Of a DNA stretch of 64,000 bases, positions 36,008 to 44,140 are shown piece after piece; position 1 is the first letter of the stretch, and each line of letters opens with the position of its first letter. The DNA is taken from assembly GCA_017305555.1 (NCBI GenBank), contig JAFKKM010000032.1, positions 1 to 64,000 on the forward strand. Reading direction: 5' to 3'. Under the pieces are notes generated by a model. That model was not told the origin of the DNA. It searched no databases and saw nothing but the letters and a program-made list of their open reading frames with translations. This DNA comes from Hyphomicrobiales bacterium (GTDB lineage: Bacteria; Pseudomonadota; Alphaproteobacteria; Rhizobiales; Xanthobacteraceae). The position numbers and the translations under genes are program-made.

Positions 36008-36408
36008 TGAGCGAAGCGAAAACCCAAGAAAAGAAATATCCCGCGCCGCAGGGTAATCCGGAAACGCAAGCGTTCTGGGATGCCGCCAAGCAGGGCAAGT
36101 TCATGATCAAGCGCTGCACCGCGTGCGGCGAAGCGCATTACTTCCCGCGTTCGATCTGCCCGTTCTGCTTCTCGGACAAGACGGTGTGGGAAGAGAGCAG
36201 CGGCGAGGGCGAGATCTACACGTTCAGCCTGATGCGGAAATCGCCGACGGGCCCTTACGCCATCGGCTACGTCAAGCTGAAGGAAGGCCCCGCGGTGCAG
36301 ACCAACTTCGTCGATTGCGATCTCGGTGCGTTGAAGATCGGGCAGAAGGTGAAGGTGGTGTTCAAACCGACCGACGGCGCACCGCTGCCGTTCTTCACGG
36401 CGGTCTAA
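36007..36408 (+). CDS. Zn-ribbon domain-containing OB-fold protein (DUF35)
   Basis: A 133-residue protein. An N-terminal helix is followed by a zinc ribbon with Cys37, Cys40, Cys51 and Cys54 (CTAC and CPFC) and an OB-fold (about 60-130, with GEIYTFSLMRKSP and YAIGYVKLKEGPAVQTNF). DUF35 proteins bind acyl-CoA and pair with thiolase-like enzymes as one complex. It begins within the stop codon of the thiolase gene (TGATG), which supports a shared complex. Confidence 0.9.
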   Translation: MSEAKTQEKKYPAPQGNPETQAFWDAAKQGKFMIKRCTACGEAHYFPRSICPFCFSDKTVWEESSGEGEIYTFSLMRKSPTGPYAIGYVKLKEGPAVQTNFVDCDLGALKIGQKVKVVFKPTDGAPLPFFTAV

Positions 36409-36413
36409 CTCAT

Positions 36414-36498
36414 CGTCATTGCGAGCAACGCGAAGCAATCCAGAGAGCCACAAAGCGAGGACTGGATTGCTTTGTCGCTCACGCTCCTCGCAATGACG
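36414..36498. repeat. palindromic repeat family A, copy 3
   Basis: Starts CGTCATTGCGAGCAACGCG and ends CTCGCAATGACG, with GCAATCCAG and CTGGATTGC inside. It lies inside the apparent catabolic operon, between the DUF35 and MaoC genes. Confidence 0.9.
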
Positions 36499-36554
36499 GA
36501 AGGGGCGAACTGCTTTCATTGACGGCCAAATAAGACAAACGGGAGAAAGCCAAC

Positions 36555-37415
36555 ATGGCGCTCAGCTACGACCAACTCATGGCGCTCAAGAGCACCGGCC
36601 AGGAATACAGCTACACCGACCGCGAAGTGATGCTCTATGCCTACGGCATCGGCCTCGGCGCCGATCCGATGGACGAGAAGGAATTGGCGTTCGTCAACGA
36701 AGCCTGCTTCACCGAGCGTCCGCTCAAGGTCGTGCCGACATTCGCATCGGTTGCAGCCTGGGGCTCCGGTCCCGGCGACATGCAGCTCAACCGCCTGATG
36801 GTCGTCGACGGCGAGCGCGACATCACGTTTCATACGCCGATGCCGGTGGCCGCCAACATCACGGCGGACTCCAGCGTGCTCGGCGTGTTCGATAAAGGCA
36901 AGGACAAGGGGCTGGTGATCCGGCACCAGACCGTGCTCAAGAACGAGAAAGGCGAGGCGTTGGCGACCTTGGTGGCGTCGCGTTTTGCGCGGGGCGATGG
37001 TGGCATCGGCGGACCCGCGCAGGGGCAGCCGGAGGCGCACGAAGTGCCGAAGCGCGCGCCCGACAAGACCGTCGACATCACGACGCGTCCCGATCAGGCG
37101 CTGATCTATCGCCTCTGCGGCGACCGCAACCCGCTGCATAGCGATCCGGAATTCGCCAAGCGCGCCGGCTTCCCGCGCCCGATCCTGCACGGCATGTGCA
37201 CCTACGGCATCACCTGCCGTGGCGTATTGCAAACTTATGCCGATTACGATCCGTCGGCGTTCCGCCGCCACGCAGTGCGGTTCTCTTCGCCGGTGTTCCC
37301 GGGCGAGACCGTGACAATGGATCTGTGGAAGGACGGCAACGTGATTTCGTTCGAGGCAAAGGTGAAGTCGCGCGGCGTCACCGTGATCAAGAACGGCCGG
37401 ACGGAATTGGCGTAG
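36555..37415 (+). CDS. MaoC-type enoyl-CoA hydratase
   Basis: The 286-residue protein is a double hot-dog hydratase like hydratase 2 of the multifunctional beta-oxidation enzyme. The C-terminal half carries the catalytic motif GDRNPLHSDPEFAKRAGFPRPILHG (about 189-213; Asp190, Asn192, His195), and the N-terminal half is the inactive hot-dog repeat. It should hydrate trans-2-enoyl-CoA to (R)-3-hydroxyacyl-CoA. It is placed between the DUF35 and SDR genes, and the SDR resembles the matching 3-hydroxyacyl-CoA dehydrogenase. Confidence 0.92.
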   Translation: MALSYDQLMALKSTGQEYSYTDREVMLYAYGIGLGADPMDEKELAFVNEACFTERPLKVVPTFASVAAWGSGPGDMQLNRLMVVDGERDITFHTPMPVAANITADSSVLGVFDKGKDKGLVIRHQTVLKNEKGEALATLVASRFARGDGGIGGPAQGQPEAHEVPKRAPDKTVDITTRPDQALIYRLCGDRNPLHSDPEFAKRAGFPRPILHGMCTYGITCRGVLQTYADYDPSAFRRHAVRFSSPVFPGETVTMDLWKDGNVISFEAKVKSRGVTVIKNGRTELA

Positions 37416-37439
37416 CAAAGAACTGCGGCGACAACAGCC

Positions 37440-37511
37440 GTCATGCCCGGACTTGATCCGGGCATCCATCTTTTCAAAACGATGGATTGCCGGGTCAAGC
37501 CCGGCAATGAC
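37440..37511. repeat. palindromic repeat family B, copy 2
   Basis: Starts GTCATGCCCGGACTTGATCC and ends with GGCAATGAC-type arms around CGATGGATTGCCGGGTC. It is a variant of the element at 17902-17987, placed between the MaoC and SDR genes. Confidence 0.85.
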
Positions 37512-37528
37512 CAAAAAGGAGACGGTGC

Positions 37529-38401
37529 ATGGGATTGCTTGACGGAAAAGTGGCGCTGATCACCGGCGCGGGCGGTGGGCTCGGCGAGGCTTATGCGAAG
37601 CTGTTCGCGCGCGAGGGCGCGGCGGTGGTCGTCAACGATCTCGGCGGGCCGCGCGATGGCAGCGGGGCGGACACCTCGATGGCGCAAAAGGTGGTCGATG
37701 CGATCAAGGCGGAAGGCGGGCGTGCGGTTGCCAACGGCGCCGACATCTCCACCATGGCCGGTGGGCAGTCGGTGTTCGATGACGCCATCAAGCATTTCGG
37801 CCGCGCCGATATTCTCGTCAACAACGCGGGCATCCTGCTCGACCGCAGCTTTGCCAAGATGAGCGAAGCCGATTGGGACAAGTGCCTCAAGGTGCATCTC
37901 AAGGGCACGTTCTGCGTTACCTCGCCGGTGTTCCGCTGGATGAAGGACAATGGCGGCGGCGTCATCGTCAACACTTCGTCCACGTCGGGGCTGATCGGCA
38001 ACTTCGGCCAGAGCAACTACGGCGCGGCGAAGGGCGGCATCTGGGGTCTCTCCAACGTGCTCGCCATCGAGGGCCGCAAGTCCAACATCCGCATCTGGAC
38101 GCTGGCGCCCGGCGCGTTGACCCGTATGACCGCCGACCTGCAACGCTACATCGACAATCCCGGCGCGGCGCTGGGACCGGACGGCATCGCACCGGCCGTG
38201 CTATACATGGTCAGCGACCTGTCCGGCGATCAGACCGGAAAGGTGCTCGGCGTCTCCGGCCCGCGCGGCGTGCGCGAGATGAAGATGCTGGAAATGGAAG
38301 GCTGGAAGCCGCCGCATGACGGATGGAAGGCCGAGGACATCGTCACCCATGCCAAGGAGATTTTCTTCTCCGACGATACGCTGGGCGCGCGACGATTTTG
38401 A
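37529..38401 (+). CDS. SDR family protein, HSD17B4/MFE-like
   Basis: A 290-residue short-chain dehydrogenase with TGAGGGLG (12-19), NNAG (98-101), Ser150-Ser151 and Tyr164/Lys168 (YGAAK). NDLGG at residues 36-40 and VHLKGTF are typical of the (3R)-hydroxyacyl-CoA dehydrogenase domain of peroxisomal multifunctional enzyme type 2. Together with the MaoC hydratase just before it, it could perform the hydration-oxidation steps of beta-oxidation with (R)-hydroxyacyl intermediates. AAGGAGACGG precedes the ATG. Confidence 0.9.
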   Translation: MGLLDGKVALITGAGGGLGEAYAKLFAREGAAVVVNDLGGPRDGSGADTSMAQKVVDAIKAEGGRAVANGADISTMAGGQSVFDDAIKHFGRADILVNNAGILLDRSFAKMSEADWDKCLKVHLKGTFCVTSPVFRWMKDNGGGVIVNTSSTSGLIGNFGQSNYGAAKGGIWGLSNVLAIEGRKSNIRIWTLAPGALTRMTADLQRYIDNPGAALGPDGIAPAVLYMVSDLSGDQTGKVLGVSGPRGVREMKMLEMEGWKPPHDGWKAEDIVTHAKEIFFSDDTLGARRF

Positions 38402-38411
38402 AAGAGCGACG

Positions 38412-39365
38412 ATGAAACTCACTTCCCAAGCCAGCGGCACCTTCGCTATCGCGCCGACGCCGTTTCATGATGACGGCCGCATCGATGAGAGTTCGATCGA
38501 TCGACTGGTCGATGTCTACACCGAGGTCGGTTGTAACGGTGTCACCGTGCTCGGCATTCTCGGCGAGGCACCGAAGATGGACAGCGCGGAGGCGGTCGCG
38601 GTGGCGACGCGTTTCATCAAGCGCGCGACATCGCTGCAAACGGTGGTCGGCGTCTCAGCGTCGGGGTTTGCCGCGATGCGCGGGCTGGCGCGCGCATCAA
38701 TGGATGCCGGCGCCGCGGCGGTGATGATCGCACCGACGCCGAACCTGCGGACCGATGACCAGATCACCACCTACTTCAAGCAGGCGGTGGAAGCGATCGG
38801 CGACGATATCCCGTGGGTGTTGCAGGACTATCCCTTGACCCTGAGCGTGGTGATGACGCCCGCGGTGATCCGCAAGATCGTGATGGACAATCCGTCCTGC
38901 GTGATGCTCAAGCACGAGGACTGGCCGGGCCTGGAGAAGATTACCGCGCTGCGCGGTTTCCAGAAGGACGGTTCGCTACGTCCACTGTCGATCCTCACCG
39001 GCAATGGTGCGACCTTCCTCGATTTCGAGATGGAGCGCGGCGCCGACGGTGCCATGACCGGCTACGCCTTTCCCGAATTGCTCATCGATGTGGTGCGGCT
39101 GTCAAAGGAGGGCAAGCGCGACGCTGCGCATGATCTGTTCGACGCGCATCTGCCGCTGATCCGTTACGAGCAGCAGCCGGGCGTCGGCCTTGCGGTGCGC
39201 AAATACGTCTTGAACAAGCGCGGCATGATCGCGTCCGCCGCGCAGCGCAAGCCGGGTTCGACCTTGAGCGCCAAGGCGTGCGAGGAAGTCGATTACCTGT
39301 TGTCGCGGGTGGCGCGCGTCGACAAGCGCGCGCTGACCACGCGGCAGGCCAGCGCCGCCGGCTAA
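38412..39365 (+). CDS. dihydrodipicolinate synthase family lyase
   Basis: The 317-residue protein is a class I lyase of the DHDPS/N-acetylneuraminate lyase family, with GILGEAP (48-54), QDYPL (Tyr140) and the Schiff-base Lys167 (MLKHED). Such enzymes condense or split a small 2-oxo acid, such as pyruvate, with an aldehyde. The true substrate is unknown; it lies 10 bases after the SDR gene and 12 before a Nudix gene, so it is probably part of the same catabolic operon and not the lysine-pathway dapA. Confidence 0.88.
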   Translation: MKLTSQASGTFAIAPTPFHDDGRIDESSIDRLVDVYTEVGCNGVTVLGILGEAPKMDSAEAVAVATRFIKRATSLQTVVGVSASGFAAMRGLARASMDAGAAAVMIAPTPNLRTDDQITTYFKQAVEAIGDDIPWVLQDYPLTLSVVMTPAVIRKIVMDNPSCVMLKHEDWPGLEKITALRGFQKDGSLRPLSILTGNGATFLDFEMERGADGAMTGYAFPELLIDVVRLSKEGKRDAAHDLFDAHLPLIRYEQQPGVGLAVRKYVLNKRGMIASAAQRKPGSTLSAKACEEVDYLLSRVARVDKRALTTRQASAAG

Positions 39366-39377
39366 AGGAGAACCTCA

Positions 39378-40172
39378 ATGCCGACCGAAGTTGCTGCCGC
39401 GCGTCCCGCGTCGACCATCCTGCTGTTGCGCGCCGGCCAAAGCGCCATCGAAGTGTTCATGATGGTGCGGCACTATCAGATCGAGTTCGCATCCGGCGCG
39501 CTGGTGTTTCCCGGCGGCAGCGTCGATCTCGGCGACCGCGATATCGTCGAGGATCCTGCGCTTTGCAAGATTGGCGACGGCCTCGATGCCGCAGCATTGC
39601 AATTCCGCGTCGCCGCGATCCGCGAGACTTTCGAGGAGAGCGGCATTCTGCTGGCGCGTTCGCGCGGTTCGCAGGACCTGATCGCGGCATCGCGCGCGGC
39701 GGCTGTCGCGGATGCGCACCGTGGCGCGCTGTGCGAGGGCAAGACGTCATTTCGCGAAATTCTCGCAACGAACGAATTGATCCCTGCGGTCGACCGTCTC
39801 GCGCATTACGCGCACTGGATCACCCCGGAGGGCCAGCCCAAGCGCTTCGATACGCACTTCTTCCTGGCGAAGGCGCCGCCGGAGCAGGTCGGCGCGCATG
39901 ACGGTCGCGAGTCCACCGACTCAATCTGGGTCTCGCCGCAGGAGGCGCTGGACGGCGGCAAGAGTGGCCGCTTTATCCTGCCGTTTCCAACCACGCGCAA
40001 TCTGATCAAGCTCGGCAAGCAGCCCAGCGTCGAGGCCGCACTCGAGGACGCGCGTGGCTCGCGCGTGGTGACCGTCATGCCGGTGGTGACGAAGGAGGGC
40101 GACAAGCGCCGCCTGAAAATCCCGGCCGAGGCGGGTTACGACGGCGAGTTGTTCGACGTTCCGGCGCGTTGA
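39378..40172 (+). CDS. NUDIX hydrolase
   Basis: A 264-residue Nudix protein. The Nudix box is split: FPGG (44-47) precedes and REtfEEsG (82-89) follows a long 35-residue insertion rich in Asp, as in NUDT19-type enzymes that split CoA or other nucleotide diphosphates. AAAGGAG precedes the ATG. It is the last gene of the 31-40 kb block. If it acts on CoA it could help recycle CoA-thioesters, but this is inference. Confidence 0.87.
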   Translation: MPTEVAAARPASTILLLRAGQSAIEVFMMVRHYQIEFASGALVFPGGSVDLGDRDIVEDPALCKIGDGLDAAALQFRVAAIRETFEESGILLARSRGSQDLIAASRAAAVADAHRGALCEGKTSFREILATNELIPAVDRLAHYAHWITPEGQPKRFDTHFFLAKAPPEQVGAHDGRESTDSIWVSPQEALDGGKSGRFILPFPTTRNLIKLGKQPSVEAALEDARGSRVVTVMPVVTKEGDKRRLKIPAEAGYDGELFDVPAR

Positions 40173-40228
40173 GCGCTGGCCGGGTCGATTGATCCGGAAG
40201 CCGCGAAACTATGCTACGATGAAGGGGC

Positions 40229-42067
40229 ATGTGTCCGGTCTCGGGCCATGACGACCGGAAACGTCCTCCTTCACGCGGGCAGGTGACCGTGCTTTTTCCG
40301 CAACTGGCGATCGATCTGACCAATGCCGGGACGCTGATTCCCGTCTGTCTCGTCGCGGTGCTCGTCGGCGCGGCGCTTGGCTATCTTGCGGCGCTCACCG
40401 GCCGCAGGGGACGCGCGGCTGCCGCCGACCGGGCCGGCGAGGTGGCCCGCCGCTCGCTGGCGGAGCGGCGCTTCGCCGAGGCGGAGGAGAGCTACCGCAA
40501 GCTGTTCGACAGTTCGATCGACGGCATCTATGTCACCACGCCGGAGGGCCGGCTGCTCAACGCCAATCCGGCGCTGGCGCGGATGATGGGGTATGACACG
40601 CCGCGCGACTTGATCGAGGGCGTTACCGACGTCGCCAGTGCGATCTATCTCGATCCCTCGGTGCGCACCGAATATCAGGAGCGCATGGCGCGCGACGGCA
40701 TGGTGCGTGAGTTCGAATATCAGGTTCGGCAGCGCGACGGCACCGTGCTCTGGCTCTCCGATAGTGCGACGACGGTGCGGGACGAAGCGGGCAACGTCGT
40801 TCGCTATGAAGGCGTGGTGCGCGACATCACCAATCAGAAGCGCGCCGAGGACGAGGTGGCCGAAGGGCGCCGTCGTTTGCAGGAGGTGATCGACACCGTG
40901 CCGGCGGTCATCAACCTCAAGGACATGCAGATGCGCTATGTCCTGATGAACCGCTACATGGCGAGCATTTTCAACATCGAGCCGGAAGACGCCATCGGCC
41001 GCACCACCTCCGACATCATGTCGCGCTACGGCGCGCAGAAGACCGACGAGAACGATCGCCGTTTGCTCGATGCCGGCAAGGAGCTCGGCTTCTACGAGGA
41101 GGAATACATCGATTCCTCCGGTACCATGCGCCAGTGGCTGGTCAACAAGTTACCGCTGCGCGGATCGGGCGGCGAGATCAAGCAGATCGTCACCGTCGCG
41201 CTGGATATCGGCGAGCGCAAACGCAACGAACAGGAAATGCGCAAGGCCAAGGATGCTGCCGAGGCGGCCTTGCAGCATCTTCGGGAAACGCAGAACTCGC
41301 TGATCGAAGCGGAGAAACTGGCGGCGCTCGGGCGTCTGGTGGCTGGCGTTGCGCACGAGGTCAACAATCCGGTCGGGATCAGTCTGACAGTTGCGTCGTC
41401 ACTGGAACGCAAGGTCGCGATGTTCGCGGAGGAGATGGCGCGCGGCGATTTGCGGCGTTCCAGTTTGAACGATTTCGTCGAGACCAGCCGCAGCGCGGCG
41501 TCGCAACTGGTCGGCAATCTCAACCGTGCCGCCGAACTCATCCAGTCGTTCAAGCAGGTCGCGGCGGATCGCAGCTATTCCGACCAGCGCAACTTCAATC
41601 TCGCCGATCTGACCGATCAGGTGGTGATGAGTCTGCGCCCCGGCATCCGCAAACAGAATCTGACGCTGAATGTCGAATGCGAACCGGGGTTGATCATGAA
41701 CAGCTATCCCGGTCCTTACGGACAGGTGTTGACCAATCTGTTCCTCAATTCGGTGGCGCACGCATTTCCCGGTGGTGCGGCCGGTGAGGTGAATATCGAG
41801 GTACGAGCCTCGGGCGCCAACCATGTCGAGGTGCTGTATTCCGACAACGGTTGCGGCATGACGCCGGACATCCGGCGGCGGGCGTTCGATCCGTTCTTCA
41901 CCACGCGGCGCGACGAAGGCGGCACCGGACTGGGGCTGCACATCGTCTACAGCATCGTCACCAGTCGCCTGGGTGGACAGATCCACCTTGAGTCGGAACC
42001 TGGCAAGGGAACGCGCGTGCAGATGATCCTGCCGCGCAACGCGCCGAACGAGTTCGCGGCGTCTTAA
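40229..42067 (+). CDS. PAS-containing sensor histidine kinase
   Basis: The 612-residue protein has one membrane helix (about 34-58), two PAS domains (about 84-208 and 212-332), a His-phosphotransfer helix with AHEVNNPVG (His near 375), and an ATPase domain with N box NLFLNS, G1 YSDNGCGM and G2 GGTGLGLHIV. HEVNNP puts it in the HPK4-like group. The start at 40229 is weakly supported; a GTG at 40283 is an alternative that would still keep the TM helix. No response regulator lies nearby. Its 3' end overlaps the converging GrlR-like gene by 4 bases. Confidence 0.93.
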   Translation: MCPVSGHDDRKRPPSRGQVTVLFPQLAIDLTNAGTLIPVCLVAVLVGAALGYLAALTGRRGRAAAADRAGEVARRSLAERRFAEAEESYRKLFDSSIDGIYVTTPEGRLLNANPALARMMGYDTPRDLIEGVTDVASAIYLDPSVRTEYQERMARDGMVREFEYQVRQRDGTVLWLSDSATTVRDEAGNVVRYEGVVRDITNQKRAEDEVAEGRRRLQEVIDTVPAVINLKDMQMRYVLMNRYMASIFNIEPEDAIGRTTSDIMSRYGAQKTDENDRRLLDAGKELGFYEEEYIDSSGTMRQWLVNKLPLRGSGGEIKQIVTVALDIGERKRNEQEMRKAKDAAEAALQHLRETQNSLIEAEKLAALGRLVAGVAHEVNNPVGISLTVASSLERKVAMFAEEMARGDLRRSSLNDFVETSRSAASQLVGNLNRAAELIQSFKQVAADRSYSDQRNFNLADLTDQVVMSLRPGIRKQNLTLNVECEPGLIMNSYPGPYGQVLTNLFLNSVAHAFPGGAAGEVNIEVRASGANHVEVLYSDNGCGMTPDIRRRAFDPFFTTRRDEGGTGLGLHIVYSIVTSRLGGQIHLESEPGKGTRVQMILPRNAPNEFAAS

Positions 42068-42414
42068 TCGGCGTCGGCCAACTTGCGCAGGGTCGCCGTG
42101 AATATCTGGCTGGCTTTGCCGACCAGCGCCGTTCCGGTCATGGTGCCACCGGTCTCGGTGAATGTGCCGGACACGCCGACGCCGACCGGCTGGTTCTGAC
42201 CGCCGAAAAGGGGATTCACATCGACACTGCGGGTGTGCTGATTGACTTGCAACTCGCCCTTGAAGACCGATCCCTCGACAGTGTAGCTGCCGATATAGAA
42301 CAGATACGCGTCGCCGCCGAGAATCTTCCCGTCGCGGAACACGACCACGCCGCTGCCTTTGCCCGTTCTACCGTCGAGCAGATCGACGTGGACTGAATAC
42401 AGTCCGTTTCTCAT
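42064..42414 (-). CDS. GrlR-family regulatory protein
   Basis: A 116-residue protein starting MRNGLYSVHVDLLDG and containing GSGVVVFRDGKILGGDAYLFYIGSY, the characteristic GrlR pattern of a small beta-barrel fold. In enterohaemorrhagic E. coli GrlR binds and silences the LEE regulator GrlA; in Bradyrhizobiaceae GrlR-like proteins occur widely and their partner is unknown. No GrlA-like gene lies nearby. Its 3' end overlaps the histidine kinase gene tail to tail by 4 bases. Confidence 0.82.
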   Translation of the reverse strand: MRNGLYSVHVDLLDGRTGKGSGVVVFRDGKILGGDAYLFYIGSYTVEGSVFKGELQVNQHTRSVDVNPLFGGQNQPVGVGVSGTFTETGGTMTGTALVGKASQIFTATLRKLADAD

Positions 42415-42555
42415 CGTGCCCCAGTCGTTGTGGTTGCGCCATCCCGCTTTAGGTTATGCCAAACGCTGTCCGGGGCCGTCAACGCAGCATTTCCGTCGTG
42501 CCGTCGCGACGATGCATATGCGAACGGGCGCGCTTGCGTCTATGCTTGTTCAATA

Positions 42556-42583
42556 GACAAAGAGCCCGGAATGATCCGGGCTC
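42556..42583 (-). terminator. rho-independent terminator of the Gly/His-rich protein gene
   Basis: On the minus strand GAGCCCGGA / TCCGGGCTC (loop of four) is followed by TTTGTCTATT. It lies 36 bases after the stop codon of the minus-strand gene at 42619. Confidence 0.8.
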
Positions 42584-42618
42584 CTCGTGACATGATGATG
42601 ACAGTTGTTGTGGCTTGT

Positions 42619-43047
42619 TCAGCGATGATGGCCGCCGCGTCCACCGCCGCCGTGTCCGCCACCACCACCGTGTCCGCCGCCGCCATGACGGCCGCCGCCC
42701 GGTCGCCCGCCCATGTGAGGACGAGGGCCAGGTCCGCCTCCCATATGGGGACGAGGGCCGTGCCCGCCATGCATATGCGGCGGCCGGCGATGATCCCAGC
42801 CGTGCCAACCGTGGCCGCCGCCCCAGCCGAAGCCCCGACGCCAAGCATAGCCGCACCAGTAGAATCCGGGGCCGTTCCAGCCGTTCGGGTAGAAGCAGTA
42901 ATTGCGGCCGCCGAAGATGTACTGGCTTTGCTGCACATCGGTTGGCACCGCGATGCCTGGCTGCACGGGAAGCGCTTGCGCCGGCGCGAGAGCACCGAAC
43001 GTCGCGAGAGATAAAGTTGTCGCTGCCGCGTAAATCCACTGGCGCAT
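42619..43047 (-). CDS. secreted Gly/His-rich protein
   Basis: A 142-residue protein with a signal peptide (about 1-25) and a conserved aromatic core, YIFGGRNYCFYPNGWNGPGF (about 43-62), with two Cys in NYCFYPNGWNGPGFYWCGY. The C-terminal half (about 75-142) is almost only Gly, His, Pro and Arg, with repeats of GGGHGG type. Such proteins are common in Bradyrhizobiaceae, function unknown; the His-rich tail could bind metal ions. AAGGAGG precedes the ATG at 43047, and it has its own terminator. Confidence 0.78.
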   Translation of the reverse strand: MRQWIYAAATTLSLATFGALAPAQALPVQPGIAVPTDVQQSQYIFGGRNYCFYPNGWNGPGFYWCGYAWRRGFGWGGGHGWHGWDHRRPPHMHGGHGPRPHMGGGPGPRPHMGGRPGGGRHGGGGHGGGGGHGGGGRGGHHR

Positions 43048-43290
43048 TGGTCCTCCTTTTGCCGATCATGATCGGCGCGGTTGCGGTTACACGATATTTT
43101 AGACGTTCGAAAAGATAAAGGGTTCGAACCGGACGGCCGATATTCCATGGCCGGAGGTGGCGTGCCACCGTCGACGCTCGCCGTGCACCGCCGGGACCAG
43201 GGTTCTGTTGCTATGCACAGGGTTCGGCGTGCGAGCCGCCGGTTGGCAGGCGTTGGTTTTGTCGCCGCAGAATCACGATAAAATCCGCCG

Positions 43291-43548
43291 ATGAGTTTGC
43301 ATCGGGATATCTACTGGCTTGGCCGGCAATGGGCTGTGACCGGTTACGGCATTCAGGCCGTTGATCAAAGGCGCTTCGGGCAACATGACGTCGAGGCCGC
43401 TCGCATCGACGACCAGGAGGTCATTGCCGCGCTGGAGGCGTTCGGCTGGTTCGACGTGGAGGATTTCCGGGAGGCGGTGCGTCAGACGAAGCGGCGCCCG
43501 AAATCCGACCTCGATGGTTTGTTTACGCGTGGCGGCGGGGAAAAATAA
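43291..43548 (+). CDS. small hypothetical protein
   Basis: An 85-residue acidic/basic protein, MSLHRDIYWLGRQWAVTGYGIQAVDQ and so on, with no signal peptide or membrane segment. The hydrophobic-charged pattern and typical codon use suggest a real gene conserved in related bacteria, although I cannot name a family. It is followed by the tRNA-Arg gene and has no clear ribosome-binding site. Confidence 0.6.
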   Translation: MSLHRDIYWLGRQWAVTGYGIQAVDQRRFGQHDVEAARIDDQEVIAALEAFGWFDVEDFREAVRQTKRRPKSDLDGLFTRGGGEK

Positions 43549-43626
43549 GTACGGCAGGATGTGCGGATTGAGTGCGATCCACCTGCCTGTATGTGCTGTC
43601 CCGATGTGTTTTCTTGGCGCGACCGG

Positions 43627-43654
43627 CTTCCACTTTACTCGAAAACGCTATAAT
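43627..43654 (+). promoter_or_regulatory. likely promoter of tRNA-Arg
   Basis: A perfect TATAAT at 43649-43654 lies 20 bases before the tRNA start. A weaker -35 candidate, CTTCCA, is at 43627-43632, 16 bases upstream. Position and the perfect -10 support a sigma70-type promoter for the tRNA. Confidence 0.65.
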
Positions 43655-43673
43655 CGGACCCGCGTGGCCTGAT

Positions 43674-43750
43674 GCGCTCGTAGCTCAGCTGGATAGAGCA
43701 TCGGATTTCGATTCCGAGGGTCGGGAGTTCGAATCTCTCCGAGCGCGCCA
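43674..43750 (+). tRNA. tRNA-Arg (anticodon TCG), CCA encoded
   Basis: The acceptor stem GCGCTCG pairs perfectly with CGAGCGC. The D arm GCTC-AGCTGGATA-GAGC, the anticodon stem TCGGA / TCCGA with loop TTTCGAT, and the T arm GGGAG-TTCGAAT-CTCTC are all present. The anticodon in the loop is TCG, reading Arg CGA. The 3' discriminator G and CCA end the gene at 43750. Confidence 0.95.
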
Positions 43751-43840
43751 CATCGTCTGAAGATTATGGTGGGGCTTGTCAGAATCGCGGAGAGGGCCGA
43801 AGCCCTCTCGTCCCTTTCTTATCATCGTAGGGCCGAGTGC

Positions 43841-44140
43841 TTACCAGCGATGCCGATGTCCCCAGCCGTGATGGCGGTGACCGTGCCAGCCGCGATGCCA
43901 TCCACCGTATCCGCCGTAGAAGCGCGGGCCGTAATATGGGCGCGGTCCATAGAAGCCATAGCTGCGATAGTTCGGCCGCCACCAGCATCGACCCCAGGCA
44001 TTACAGACGTAACGGACCTGGTCGACATTCGAGGCTTGGTTCTGCGTGGGCAGTCCGTTCGGCATTGCCGAAGCGGTTCCGGCGGTCATCGCCGCGGCTC
44101 CCAGCACCGCCAAGCCAATGAGGGCTGATTTCAGTCTCAT
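43841..44140 (-). CDS. small secreted Trp/Tyr/His-rich protein
   Basis: A 99-residue protein with a signal peptide (1-26, cleaved after ASA) and a mature part with VRYVCNAWGRCWWRPNYRSYGFYGPRPYY-like aromatic sequence, two Cys near the N-terminus and many Gly, His, Arg and Tyr towards the end. GGAG precedes the ATG at 44140. It belongs to a common group of small secreted Bradyrhizobiaceae proteins with CWWRPN-type motifs; function unknown. Confidence 0.75.
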   Translation of the reverse strand: MRLKSALIGLAVLGAAAMTAGTASAMPNGLPTQNQASNVDQVRYVCNAWGRCWWRPNYRSYGFYGPRPYYGPRFYGGYGGWHRGWHGHRHHGWGHRHRW

